NCBI GenBank assembly: GCA_021850985.1
Contig: JAJZJX010000011.1
Span: forward strand, 1-56,081
Reading direction: 5' to 3'
Length of the DNA stretch: 56,081 nucleotides
DNA from: a bacterium
Lineage (GTDB): Bacteria > SZUA-79 > Acidulodesulfobacterales > Acidulodesulfobacteraceae
The notes beneath the pieces were generated by a model, which was given only the letters and a program-made list of their open reading frames with translations, did no database searches and was not told where the DNA came from. The position numbers were made by a program, and so were the translations under genes. Shown here piece by piece: positions 43,874 through 51,744 of the stretch (position 1 is the stretch's first letter; the number at the start of each line of letters is the position of its first letter).

Positions 43874-44298
43874 AGTTTTATAATTTTTTTAGCTATTAAA
43901 TCCGCTATTTCATCCGATTTCAACATATAATCTTTGATTAAATCGTTTTTTTCTTCATCGAAGTTTTTAAGCGCTTCGGCTAAATTTTCCGACGCTTTTT
44001 TTCTGGCTTCCGCAATTATTCTGTGCGCTTCGGCTAAACCTTCTTTTTTATAAGATTCGCGGATACCGTTTACTTCTATTTTTAATTTATTTTTTTCCTG
44101 CTCGGCAGATTCGTATAATTTCTTAGTTAAATCTTCAAAATTTTCTTTATTGTCTTTATGCGAAGACAAAATGCCTTCGCGTTCTTTAAGAATTTTCCTT
44201 ATAGGTTTAAACAAAAAAAGGTTTAAAAGAAAAGTGAAAATTAAAAACGAAACGGCTTCGAATAAAAGCCCCTGCCAGGTAATGACTAATTCGGGCAT
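43870..44298 (-). CDS. atpF': ATP synthase F0 b' subunit
   Basis: 142 residues. The N-terminal helix TWQGLLFEAVSFLIFTFLLNLFLF (about 7-30) ends in the b-type KPIRKILKEREG, followed by a coiled coil to the end. Two different b-type genes in tandem indicate a heterodimeric peripheral stalk, as in many deltaproteobacteria and phototrophs. It is the first atp gene in the cluster and starts 33 bases after parB. The a and c subunit genes are not in the window. Confidence 0.9.
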   Translation of the reverse strand: MPELVITWQGLLFEAVSFLIFTFLLNLFLFKPIRKILKEREGILSSHKDNKENFEDLTKKLYESAEQEKNKLKIEVNGIRESYKKEGLAEAHRIIAEARKKASENLAEALKNFDEEKNDLIKDYMLKSDEIADLIAKKIIKL

Positions 44299-44331
44299 AC
44301 TGTATTTATATTTTTTATTTTTTTTATTATA

Positions 44332-45237
44332 TCAATTTTTATTTATAAATTCTATAATTCTTTCAAGCTCTTCGCCCGAATAAAATTCTATTTCGATTTT
44401 GCCTTTAAGTTCGTTTCCTTTGGCTTTATAGTTAATTCTAACTTTCGTCTGAAGTTTTTCAAGCAGTTCTTCTTCATAGCCTTTAATCTGATAAGATACC
44501 GGCAGGTCCTTTTTCGGCTTTTTTTCTTTAATTTTAGATTTTAGCTCTCTCGCCTTTCGCTCAGTTTCCCTTACGTTTAATTTTTCGCCGGAAATCGTAT
44601 TTAGCAGCATGCCGGCTTCGTCGTCGGACAACCCTATAAGATTTCTTGCATGCGAAGGCGTTATCTTTCCGTAAATAAGCTCTTTTTTTACTTCGTCGGG
44701 CAGTGAAAGCAGCCTGAGCATATTGGTAATGGTTGCTCTGTCCTTTCCCACTTTTGCCGCAAGCTCTTCATGCGTAAGTTTATATTCATTTATAAGCCTC
44801 ATATAGCAGTTTGCTTCTTCGATAACGTTTAAATCCTGTCTCTGTATGTTTTCTATTAATGCAATTTCAAGCGCAGACGCACCTGAAATGTCTTTAATAA
44901 TCGCTGGAACTTTTTTAAATTTAAGCTCGACAGCCGCTCTGTATCTTCTTTCTCCGGCTATTAAATCGTATTCCCCTTCTTTTTTAGATTTAGCTACTAT
45001 TAAAGGCTGAATTATACCGTTTTCTTTAATAGAATTTTTCAGCTCTACAAGTTTATCTTTATCGAAATACTGCCTCGGCTGATATATGCCGGTATTAATT
45101 TTTTCTATTTCTATTTCAAAGACGGAAAACTTATCGTCTATGCCGGGCATGTTTTCTTTCGGGTTGAAATCGGTCAGCAGCGCTCCAAGACCCCTGCCCA
45201 GCACATTTTTTTTAATATGTTTTGCTTTTTCTTCCAT
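44332..45237 (-). CDS. parB: Chromosome partitioning protein ParB
   Basis: 301 residues. The N-terminal segment includes LGRGLGALL. The CTPase/ParB box has QPRQYFDKDKLVELKNSIKENGIIQPLIV and GERRYRAA, the helix-turn-helix has LTHEELAAKVGKDRATITNMLRLLSLP, and a C-terminal dimerisation part ends in GKIEIEFYSGEELERIIEFI. It loads at parS and spreads as a CTP clamp to segregate the origin region. It starts 18 bases after parA, with a single perfect parS site 80 bases before parA. Confidence 0.95.
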   Translation of the reverse strand: MEEKAKHIKKNVLGRGLGALLTDFNPKENMPGIDDKFSVFEIEIEKINTGIYQPRQYFDKDKLVELKNSIKENGIIQPLIVAKSKKEGEYDLIAGERRYRAAVELKFKKVPAIIKDISGASALEIALIENIQRQDLNVIEEANCYMRLINEYKLTHEELAAKVGKDRATITNMLRLLSLPDEVKKELIYGKITPSHARNLIGLSDDEAGMLLNTISGEKLNVRETERKARELKSKIKEKKPKKDLPVSYQIKGYEEELLEKLQTKVRINYKAKGNELKGKIEIEFYSGEELERIIEFINKN

Positions 45238-45255
45238 ATTAGTCCTTTTTTAATT

Positions 45256-46023
45256 TTATGCCGCTTTAGATAAAAACTCTTTGGTAAGTTCAAGATAATA
45301 AAGCGCCCCTTTTGAATTTATGTCGTACAGAATTATGGGCTTTCCGAAACTGGAACTTTCCGGAAGTTTTACGTTTCTCGGTATAACGTTTTCGTAAATT
45401 TTTTGTCCGAAATATTTTTTAACTTCGCTTACTATCTGATTCGTAAGATTGGCTCTTCCGTCGAACATGGTGAACAAAACACCTTCTAAGTATAAAGTTT
45501 TATTTAATCTTTGATTGACTAATTTTATAGTCTGCATAAGGCGGGATATTCCTTCCAAAGAATAATACTCGCACTGCATAGGAATTAAAACGCTGTCCGA
45601 AGCGGTCAGGGCATTAATAGTCAAAAGCCCTAAAGAAGGCGGGGTATCTATAAAAATATAATCGTAATCGTCTTTTATTTTATCTATAATATTTTTTTTA
45701 AAAAAATACTCTCTTTCCTGAACGTTTACGAGTTCTACTTCTATGCCGGCAAGGTCGGAATTTGCAGGCATTAAATAAAGATTTTTCATCTGAGTCTTAT
45801 AAATTGAATCGCCGGCTTCGGCAGTGCCTGCAAGGCATTCATAAACAGTCGGTTTTCCTTTTTCGGCTGATGTATTTAATCCGCTTGTGGCATTTGCCTG
45901 CGGATCTGCATCTATTAACAGCACTTTCTTCTCGTAAGCAGACAAACATGCGGCAATATTAATAGCCGTAGTAGTTTTGCCCACTCCGCCTTTCTGATTT
46001 GAAATACAGACTACTTTTGACAT
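45256..46023 (-). CDS. parA: Chromosome partitioning ATPase ParA (Soj)
   Basis: 255 residues. The deviant Walker A KGGVGKTTTAIN, the switch IDADPQANAT and IDTPPSLGLLTINALTASDSVLIPMQCEYYSLEGI are all conserved. The protein lacks an N-terminal DNA-binding domain, as in chromosomal ParA/Soj. It forms an ATP-dependent gradient on the nucleoid that moves ParB-parS complexes. It lies at the head of a parA-parB-atp gene run on the minus strand. Confidence 0.96.
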   Translation of the reverse strand: MSKVVCISNQKGGVGKTTTAINIAACLSAYEKKVLLIDADPQANATSGLNTSAEKGKPTVYECLAGTAEAGDSIYKTQMKNLYLMPANSDLAGIEVELVNVQEREYFFKKNIIDKIKDDYDYIFIDTPPSLGLLTINALTASDSVLIPMQCEYYSLEGISRLMQTIKLVNQRLNKTLYLEGVLFTMFDGRANLTNQIVSEVKKYFGQKIYENVIPRNVKLPESSSFGKPIILYDINSKGALYYLELTKEFLSKAA

Positions 46024-46102
46024 AAAATCAACCCGTAAACAGTATTTATATAAATTATATATATGCAGCCATAAAAAATTATGAAATAATTATATCATAT
46101 TT

Positions 46103-46118
46103 TGTTTCACGTGAAACA
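46103..46118. promoter_or_regulatory. parS: parS site
   Basis: The 16-base palindrome TGTTTCACGTGAAACA is identical to the consensus ParB-binding site. It lies between the VIT1-like gene and parA, 80 bases upstream of the parA start. Confidence 0.96.
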
Positions 46119-46126
46119 AAATATTT

Positions 46127-46837
46127 TCACATTAATGCTATCAGCCTTCCGCAAATAAACCCTGCGGCGGCAGCGGCTCCGCCTATCAAAACCATTTCGG
46201 CGGCGCTTTTTAATCTGCCGGTCTTGGTTACTTTTGCTTTGGCAAGTCCGGTAACGGCAAGAATAATAACGGTAAAAAGAACAGAAACCGAAACCGCCGT
46301 TAAAGAATGTTTTATAAAGAAAAAAGGCAGCAGCGGCGGAATGCCGCCCGCCAAAAAAGATAATCCGGTATAAGATGCTATTTTTAAAGGGTTTTCATAG
46401 TAATCTTTGCTTATTCCAAGTTCGTCCTGAACCATAAAATCAAGGAGTATTTTTTTATCGGACATAAGTTTTTGAACTATAGGCTCTATTTCTTCGGTAG
46501 TAAACCCTTTATCCTGATATATCTCATATATTTCTTCTATTTCATGTTCAGGATTTTCCTTAATTTCTCTGATCTCCCTGTTGATTTCTTTCTGATAAAA
46601 TTCATTCTGAGATTTTGTTGCAAGATAAGCGCCAAAAAACATCGATACCGTACCTGCGACGATTTCCGCGGCACCGGACATTAAAACAATTTTTAAGTTT
46701 ATCAAGGCTCCGGTAACGCCCGCTATAAATCCGACCGTTGTAACTAACCCGTCATTAATTCCGAATACGAACTCCCTTATCAATCTGCCTTCAGGCGTGT
46801 GCCAGTCTTCATTATGAAATTTTTTTAACGGATCCAA
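46127..46837 (-). CDS. VIT1/CCC1-family iron/manganese transporter
   Basis: 236 residues. It has the family opening GRLIREFVFGINDGLVTTVGFIAGV, a second helix with EIVAGTVSMFFGAYLATKSQNEFYQKEI, a charged cytoplasmic domain (about 80-145) rich in glutamates, and three C-terminal helices. VIT1/CCC1 proteins export ferrous iron or manganese from the cytoplasm. The glutamate-rich region is the metal-binding domain of the family. It lies between gltX and parA; its stop is 8 bases from parS. Confidence 0.9.
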   Translation of the reverse strand: MDPLKKFHNEDWHTPEGRLIREFVFGINDGLVTTVGFIAGVTGALINLKIVLMSGAAEIVAGTVSMFFGAYLATKSQNEFYQKEINREIREIKENPEHEIEEIYEIYQDKGFTTEEIEPIVQKLMSDKKILLDFMVQDELGISKDYYENPLKIASYTGLSFLAGGIPPLLPFFFIKHSLTAVSVSVLFTVIILAVTGLAKAKVTKTGRLKSAAEMVLIGGAAAAAGFICGRLIALM

Positions 46838-46871
46838 TTATCACCCCTCTCCCTGTTTCAAAATTGTAACA

Positions 46872-46894
46872 GTGACAAAATTCAATTCTGTCAC
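46872..46894. repeat. GTGACAAAATT palindrome downstream of gltX
   Basis: An imperfect palindrome (GTGACAAAATT-C-AATTCTGTCAC) lies 5 bases after the gltX stop. It is related to the GGACAGAATT palindromes at 14707 and 53810 and may act as a transcript end. Confidence 0.6.
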
Positions 46895-46899
46895 CGTGT

Positions 46900-48387
46900 C
46901 TAAGCCAAAAGTCTTTTAATAGTTCTTTCTCTTCCTAATAATTTTATAATTTTAAGAATAGACGGTCCGTCATGCCTTCCGGTTATGCAAAGCCTTAACG
47001 TTTCATAGCAGTCTTTTGAAGTTTTGCCGCTTTCGGAAGCAGAATATTTAACGGCATTTTTTATCGCATTTTCATCGAATTTATAGGATTCTATTTTTTG
47101 AAGATTATTTAAAAGCGTTTCCTTTAATTTAATATCATATTTAATTTCCGGCGTTTCTGTTTTAAAATCTTCAAAAAATATCTTAATTTCCGCTAAAATT
47201 TCTTTGACGGTCTTAAACTCATTTTTTAAAAAATTTATTATTTCTATATATAAAGTTTCTCCGTAAGTTTCTTGAATACTTTTCAACGCTTCTTCCGAAT
47301 TAAATTTTTCGATTAAAATTTTTATCAACATTTCCGCTTTCATTCCCTGCAGCAATTTTTCGTTTATATGCCTTAACTTATCTTCGTTAAAAATTGCGCT
47401 TGACCCCTTAGCTTTTTTAATGTCAAAAAGGTTAGCCATTTCATAAACATCTGAAAATATCTCCTTTTCCGATATTTTTTCTTTACCGTTTTCAAACTGA
47501 TGGACGGTAAAGGTATTGCCCGTTATTGCAAGATAGTTTAATATGGCATTGGGAAGATAGCCTTCTTTCTTGTAATATTCAATATTCGCGGCATCGTCCC
47601 TTTTAGACATTATTTTTCCGTCTTTTCCGTATAAAAGAGAAATATGCGCAAAAATCGGCGGAGTTTTATCTAATGCGTTAAGAATTAAAATCTGCTTCGG
47701 CGTATTGCTTATATGGTCTTCGCCCCTTATTACGTGTGTTATTCCTATATCATAATCGTCTATTATAGATGCAAAATTATACGTAAACCTGTTATGCTCT
47801 GTCTTCAAAATAAAATCGCCGATAAGTTTAGGATTAAAAGAAATCTTCCCGTGCACCGCGTCTTCAAATTCTACAGCTTTAAAATTTCCGACGGCTTTTA
47901 AAACTTTTGCTATGTTTAAACGGATTGACGGATATATGCCTCGTTCTTTAAACTGACTGCTTAATTTTTCTTTTTCTGAGCCTGCAATATTGGCGCATCT
48001 GCCGTTATAAATATAGGGCTTTTTAGACTTAACCGCAATTTCTTTAGCTTTTAAAATTTCTTCTTCGGTACAAAAACATTCATATATAAGGTCTTTTTCT
48101 TTAAGAACCTCAAGATATTTTTCGTAAACATCCGTTCTTTCCGACTGCTTGTAAACTTCAGAATATTCAATTCCAAACCAGTTTAAATCCTTTATTATTT
48201 CTTTTTCATATTCTTCCCTACTCCTTGCTTTATCCGTATCGTCTATTCTTAAAATCAATTTGCCGTGATGCTTCAAAGCAAATAAATAATTAAAAAGTGC
48301 GGTCCTAACCCCTCCTATATGCAAATTTCCGGTGGGGCTCGGTGCAAAACGAACCTTTACTTCGTCTGCTTTTAAATTTTCTTTCAT
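46900..48387 (-). CDS. gltX: Glutamyl-tRNA synthetase
   Basis: 495 residues. The class I signatures are FAPSPTGNLHIGGVRTALFNYLFA and KIMSKRDDAANIE. The anticodon-binding C-terminal domain is present (about 330-495). It charges tRNA-Glu, and in organisms lacking GlnRS it also charges tRNA-Gln. No gatCAB genes are in the window, so this cannot be decided. It begins behind an A/T-only leader without a Shine-Dalgarno. Confidence 0.95.
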   Translation of the reverse strand: MKENLKADEVKVRFAPSPTGNLHIGGVRTALFNYLFALKHHGKLILRIDDTDKARSREEYEKEIIKDLNWFGIEYSEVYKQSERTDVYEKYLEVLKEKDLIYECFCTEEEILKAKEIAVKSKKPYIYNGRCANIAGSEKEKLSSQFKERGIYPSIRLNIAKVLKAVGNFKAVEFEDAVHGKISFNPKLIGDFILKTEHNRFTYNFASIIDDYDIGITHVIRGEDHISNTPKQILILNALDKTPPIFAHISLLYGKDGKIMSKRDDAANIEYYKKEGYLPNAILNYLAITGNTFTVHQFENGKEKISEKEIFSDVYEMANLFDIKKAKGSSAIFNEDKLRHINEKLLQGMKAEMLIKILIEKFNSEEALKSIQETYGETLYIEIINFLKNEFKTVKEILAEIKIFFEDFKTETPEIKYDIKLKETLLNNLQKIESYKFDENAIKNAVKYSASESGKTSKDCYETLRLCITGRHDGPSILKIIKLLGRERTIKRLLA

Positions 48388-48505
48388 TTTTATTGATTTT
48401 TTTATTTTATTGATAACTATTTAGCCGTTTAATTTCTTTGAATATAGAATAACATATATGAGAGCAGATATTCAATAAAATCGTTTAATTCTAATTTGCC
48501 GGTAA

Positions 48506-48635
48506 GGAAAATGTGTCAGATTAAGTTTAAATGTAGGGTCAGCATTAATTTATCATATACTTGGGGAATTATAATATAAATTCCCCTCCTTTTTAAAGGA
48601 GGGGCGGCAGGCAAAGCCTACCGTGGTGGTTTTTA
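48506..48635. repeat. Degenerate copy of the GTGTCAGATTAA repeat element
   Basis: The left arm reads GGAAAATGTGTCAGATTA (48506-48523). The right arm is not recognisable. The central part CCCCTCCTTTTTAAAGGAGG (from 48583) and GGCAGGCAAAGCCTACC with a following GTGGTGG match the middle of the elements at 13547 and 53697. It fills the gap between gltX and the CDGSH gene. Confidence 0.65.
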
Positions 48636-48653
48636 TTAGTTTCTAATTACTAA

Positions 48654-48848
48654 TTACAGCTTAACTCTTTTATCTCCTTCGTAAACATAGACTCCGTTGT
48701 CGGATTCATCCTTGGCATGGTCGTGCGAACCGTCGCAAAACGGAAAATTCTTCGATAAACCGCATGCGCAAACATAAATAGGAAATTTTCCGTCCTTTTC
48801 TTCGATTACAGCAGGCAGTTTCTTTTCGTGTTTGACTAATCTTGGCAT
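48654..48848 (-). CDS. CDGSH iron-sulfur domain protein
   Basis: 64 residues. The 2Fe-2S binding motif is complete: C27-x-C29, then C38-D-G-S-H42. The N-terminal strand PRLVKHEKKLPAVIEEKDGKFPIYV is typical of the short bacterial family. These proteins are redox-active and bind a labile 2Fe-2S cluster. A strong AAGGAGG site precedes the ATG. The promoter has a TTGACA -35 (48932-48927) and lies on the same dyad found between hxlR and doxX, suggesting common control. Confidence 0.93.
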   Translation of the reverse strand: MPRLVKHEKKLPAVIEEKDGKFPIYVCACGLSKNFPFCDGSHDHAKDESDNGVYVYEGDKRVKL

Positions 48849-48927
48849 AATAAATACCTCCTTAATTAAGTTAATTTTTATAGAAGTTTAGCATTAATAA
48901 ATAATATAATGTTTATACGTATATATT

Positions 48928-48957
48928 GTCAATCAGGGATTTTAAAAATACTTGGTT
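48928..48957 (-). promoter_or_regulatory. HxlR-type operator and promoter of the CDGSH gene
   Basis: A half-site GTCAATCAGGGATTTT is followed by an imperfect inverted partner AAAATACTTGGTT (10 of 13 match). On the minus strand the left half contains the -35 TTGACA with a TTATAT/TATATT -10 box at the right distance (48903-48909). Confidence 0.55.
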
Positions 48958-48980
48958 CTTTTTATATACTTATTATATAT

Positions 48981-49331
48981 TTAGACGCGGACTAATTTTT
49001 CGATGTGTTTTATATTTTTTTTATTTTTAATTGTCCAGTCGTGCAGTATTTCAATGGCATCTGTAAGCTCTTTGCCCGCTTCGGTAAGGCTGTATTCCAC
49101 CATTATAGGTTTAGCGGAAATTATATTTCTGCTTATTGCCCCTATTTCCTCTAAAACTTCAAGTCTTTTGGAAAGTTCGCGCGAAGAAATTCCGTCTATC
49201 TTTTTTTTAATTGCGTTGAATCTCATTTTTTCGCTTGACAGTTCTTTGATTATCATTAAAGACCACTTGTTTGCAAGCACTTTAAAAGCTTCCTGTGCGG
49301 GACAATAATTCTTATTAGCTTCGTTTTTCAT
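48981..49331 (-). CDS. HxlR-family transcription regulator
   Basis: 116 residues. The winged helix is typical of HxlR proteins: CPAQEAFKVLANKWSLMIIKELSSEKMRFNAIKKKIDGISSRELSKRLEVLEEIGAISRNI. The conserved N-terminal cysteine (C10, in NYCPAQ) is the sensing residue in the redox- and quinone-responsive members such as YodB, HypR and QorR. It is divergent from doxX and downstream of the CDGSH promoter. It probably autoregulates through the 52-base operator between it and doxX, since its own -35 lies in the left arm. Confidence 0.9.
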   Translation of the reverse strand: MKNEANKNYCPAQEAFKVLANKWSLMIIKELSSEKMRFNAIKKKIDGISSRELSKRLEVLEEIGAISRNIISAKPIMVEYSLTEAGKELTDAIEILHDWTIKNKKNIKHIEKLVRV

Positions 49332-49365
49332 AATAATAAAATAATATCATTTTCTGATATAAAGT

Positions 49366-49417
49366 GTCAATTAGGTATCTTTTTTTATACTTAATAATAA
49401 AAAAATCCCTGATTGAC
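49366..49417. promoter_or_regulatory. HxlR operator overlapping the divergent hxlR and doxX promoters
   Basis: Two 19-base arms (49366-49384 and 49399-49417) with the shared core GTCAAT[TC]AGG[TG]AT are separated by 14 bases. On the plus strand TTGACG (49413-49418), 17 bases and TATCAT (49436-49441) form the doxX promoter. On the minus strand TTGACA in the left arm and a TATTAT form the hxlR promoter. Confidence 0.65.
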
Positions 49418-49516
49418 GATTTATATTTAATAGAATATCATTATTGCATAACATATTTACATCAAGTCAATTAACTAAATTAACTTACTTTTAAATGTTT
49501 AACGGAGGAATTAATT

Positions 49517-49930
49517 ATGAAAAAGGAATCAGTTGCATTATTCTTTTTAAGATTTGTGTTATTCCTTAGCTTTTTCTATCATGGAACGGGGATACTTTTT
49601 GACTGGTTTGACGGACCCGGGATTCAGGGATTTGCCGGATACATGCATTTCCCTATAGTAATTGCTATTCTCGTAGGAATTGCAGAAACTACCGGCAGTC
49701 TTGCAATGATAAGCGGAGTCTTGACACGGATCGGCGCATTAAATATTATGCTCGTAATGTTGGGCGCTATATTTTTACTGCACCTGCCTAACGGTTTTAA
49801 TATAATGAACAACGGCTATGAATATGCGTTAACGGAATTTACGATAGCTTTATGCATATTTATAATGGGTCCCGGCGATTTTTCGCTGACTAAATTAGTT
49901 ACTAAAGAAGTTCCTTTTATTTTGCAGTAA
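49517..49930 (+). CDS. DoxX-family membrane protein
   Basis: 137 residues with four predicted membrane helices. The family start is ALFFLRFVLFLSFFYHGTGILFDWF, followed by GFAGYMHFPIVIAILVGIAETTGSLAMISGVLTRIGALNIMLVM and a GNG-like loop ending in a helix (FTIALCIFIMGPGDFSL). DoxX-type proteins are found in redox and sulfur metabolism, and some are linked to disulfide or quinone handling. It is divergent from hxlR, which likely controls it. A GGAGG site lies 8 bases before the ATG. Confidence 0.9.
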   Translation: MKKESVALFFLRFVLFLSFFYHGTGILFDWFDGPGIQGFAGYMHFPIVIAILVGIAETTGSLAMISGVLTRIGALNIMLVMLGAIFLLHLPNGFNIMNNGYEYALTEFTIALCIFIMGPGDFSLTKLVTKEVPFILQ

Positions 49931-49979
49931 AATTAAGATATGGTTTTATGGCAAACCGCGTCGCGGCCTTGGCCGCATA

Positions 49980-50036
49980 AAAAAGGTGTCAGATTTTATT
50001 TTTTTGCATACAAAATCGTCAATTCTGACACCTTTT
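49980..50036. repeat. GGTGTCAGA inverted repeat between doxX and the aldo/keto reductase
   Basis: Arms AAAAAGGTGTCAGATT (49980-49995) and AATTCTGACACCTTTTT (50020-50036) surround a loop that contains TTTTTTTGCATACAAAA. It lies between convergent genes and may end both transcripts. It belongs to the family at 13547, 52586 and 53697. Confidence 0.75.
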
Positions 50037-50039
50037 TCC

Positions 50040-51089
50040 TTATTTTAACTCTTCAGGATTAAACGATGTTCTGTTATTCTGCCACTCTACCATCCATTGA
50101 GGATATAATTTTTTAGGCAAAGTAACGTTCGACAGTTTGGAAATCTCATCTTCGGTTAAATGAACGCTTAAGGAACCTAAATTGTCTTCAAGCTGAGATA
50201 TCTTGTTTGCGCCTATAATAACAGAAGTAACGCCTTTTTGGGCTAAAAGCCACGCAAGCGACAATTGGGCTATCGATACGTTTTTATTTTTTGAAATATC
50301 GCTCAATACGTCTATAGCGTCGTATCCTCTTTCATCCACCGGAGGAAAATTAAATTCGCTTCTTCTTGCGCCGGACGGTTTTTGGTTTTGTCTTGTGTAT
50401 TTACCGGTCAAAAATCCGCCGGACAGCGGCGACCACGGAAGAACACCGAGTCCTTCTTCGTTGCACAGAGGCAGAAGCTCATGCTCCAAATCGCGTCCGA
50501 CAAGCGAATAATATGCTTGAAGGGAAACAAACCGGCTGTAATTTTTGGCTTTTGCCAAATAAAGTGCTTTCATAATATGCCGTGCAGTCCAGTTTGAAAC
50601 GCCGAGATAAAGAACCTTGCCCTGCCTTACTAAATCGTTCAGCGCTTCGAGCGTTTCTTCTAATCCGCAGGACAGATCCCAGCCGTGAACCTGATATAAA
50701 TCAATATAATCAGTTTTTAATCTTTTTAAACTGTTATTACAAGTCTCGATAATATGCTTTCTGGAAAGTCCGACATTATTTACGTCGCCTGTGCCGCTCA
50801 TCGCTGCTTCGCTAAGAGGGGAACGAACTTTCGTCGCGATAACGAATTTTTCCCTTGGAACGTTTAAGATTTTTAATGCATTGCCGAGTATCTCTTCAGA
50901 CTCTCCAAACGAATACATATCGGCAGTATCAAAAAAATTAACTCCTGCATCATATGCCTTTTTTACCATTGTATTTGCATCTTCTTGTCCCACTGCGCCG
51001 ATGTTTCTAAAATTAAAGCCGAAAGTCATTGCGCCTAAGCAAAGCCTAGATACTTTTAATCCGCTATTTCCGAGATTAACATATTGCAT
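50040..51089 (-). CDS. Aldo/keto reductase
   Basis: 349 residues. The catalytic tetrad is visible: D54, Y59 (FFDTADMYS), K87 (ATKVRS) and H135 (YQVHGWD). The NADPH-binding C-terminal IGANKISQLEDNLGSLSVHLTEDEI is typical. It reduces aldehydes or ketones with NADPH, but the substrate is unknown. It resembles the broad YghZ/YajO-like AKR group. It is convergent with doxX across the inverted repeat, and starts 36 bases after the bacterioferritin gene on the same strand. Confidence 0.93.
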   Translation of the reverse strand: MQYVNLGNSGLKVSRLCLGAMTFGFNFRNIGAVGQEDANTMVKKAYDAGVNFFDTADMYSFGESEEILGNALKILNVPREKFVIATKVRSPLSEAAMSGTGDVNNVGLSRKHIIETCNNSLKRLKTDYIDLYQVHGWDLSCGLEETLEALNDLVRQGKVLYLGVSNWTARHIMKALYLAKAKNYSRFVSLQAYYSLVGRDLEHELLPLCNEEGLGVLPWSPLSGGFLTGKYTRQNQKPSGARRSEFNFPPVDERGYDAIDVLSDISKNKNVSIAQLSLAWLLAQKGVTSVIIGANKISQLEDNLGSLSVHLTEDEISKLSNVTLPKKLYPQWMVEWQNNRTSFNPEELK

Positions 51090-51125
51090 ACAAAATCCTC
51101 CATGCTTTACTTTTTTAATATTATC

Positions 51126-51593
51126 TTATTTTCTGAACGTCGAAAGATAAACAGGAAGTCCCATCTGCTCTATTTGGTCAAGATAAACTTCAAGTCGGTC
51201 TATATGTTTCTCTTCGTCGTCTAAAATGGATTGCAACAAATCTTTAGTGCCGTTGTCTTTTATTTCCGCAGCAAATTTAATATCTTCGTTATACGCTTTA
51301 ATTGCATCCTCTTCGGCTTCCCTGTCGTTTTTATGCATTAATTCGACGTTAGCTCCAATATGAAGCTTATTATAATTAGATACTATAGGTATTCCTTCAA
51401 GAAATAATATCCTGCCTATTATTTTTTCGGCATGTTTCATTTCATCAATAGCCCTTTTTTCGACTTCATTATGCAATTCTTCATAACCCCAGTTGTCCAG
51501 CATTTCCGCATGAACCATATACTGGTTTATAGCGGTTAATTCCTCTGCAAGCCTTAAATTAAGTCTTTTGATAATTTCTTCGTTTCCTTTCAT
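51126..51593 (-). CDS. bfr: Bacterioferritin
   Basis: 155 residues. The four-helix bundle has the ferroxidase ligands E18, E51, H54, E127 (DDEEKH) and H130, and the haem-ligand M52 in DEMKHAEKI is present. It stores iron as a haem-containing 24-mer and limits oxidative damage. It lies upstream of the aldo/keto reductase on the same strand with a 36-base gap. The promoter region (51650-51680) has an extended -10 TGGTATAAT and a palindrome over the expected -35. Confidence 0.92.
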   Translation of the reverse strand: MKGNEEIIKRLNLRLAEELTAINQYMVHAEMLDNWGYEELHNEVEKRAIDEMKHAEKIIGRILFLEGIPIVSNYNKLHIGANVELMHKNDREAEEDAIKAYNEDIKFAAEIKDNGTKDLLQSILDDEEKHIDRLEVYLDQIEQMGLPVYLSTFRK

Positions 51594-51649
51594 AATCCGT
51601 GTCTCCTAATTTTTTTTATTTTGTTATTATTTTTATACACATGTTATTT

Positions 51650-51680
51650 ATTATACCATATTAAAATGAATGTATTCATT
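51650..51680 (-). promoter_or_regulatory. Promoter and palindrome of bfr
   Basis: An extended -10 TGGTATAAT is at 51650-51658 on the minus strand. The palindrome AATGAAT-GT-ATTCATT (51665-51680) covers the -35 position 17 bases upstream, so a repressor bound there would block the promoter. The palindrome is not a canonical Fur box. Confidence 0.45.
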
Positions 51681-51744
51681 GTATAATATTTTTATTACAC
51701 CGTATTGCTTAATGAATTTAAATTTAATTTAAAAACACTTCTTT

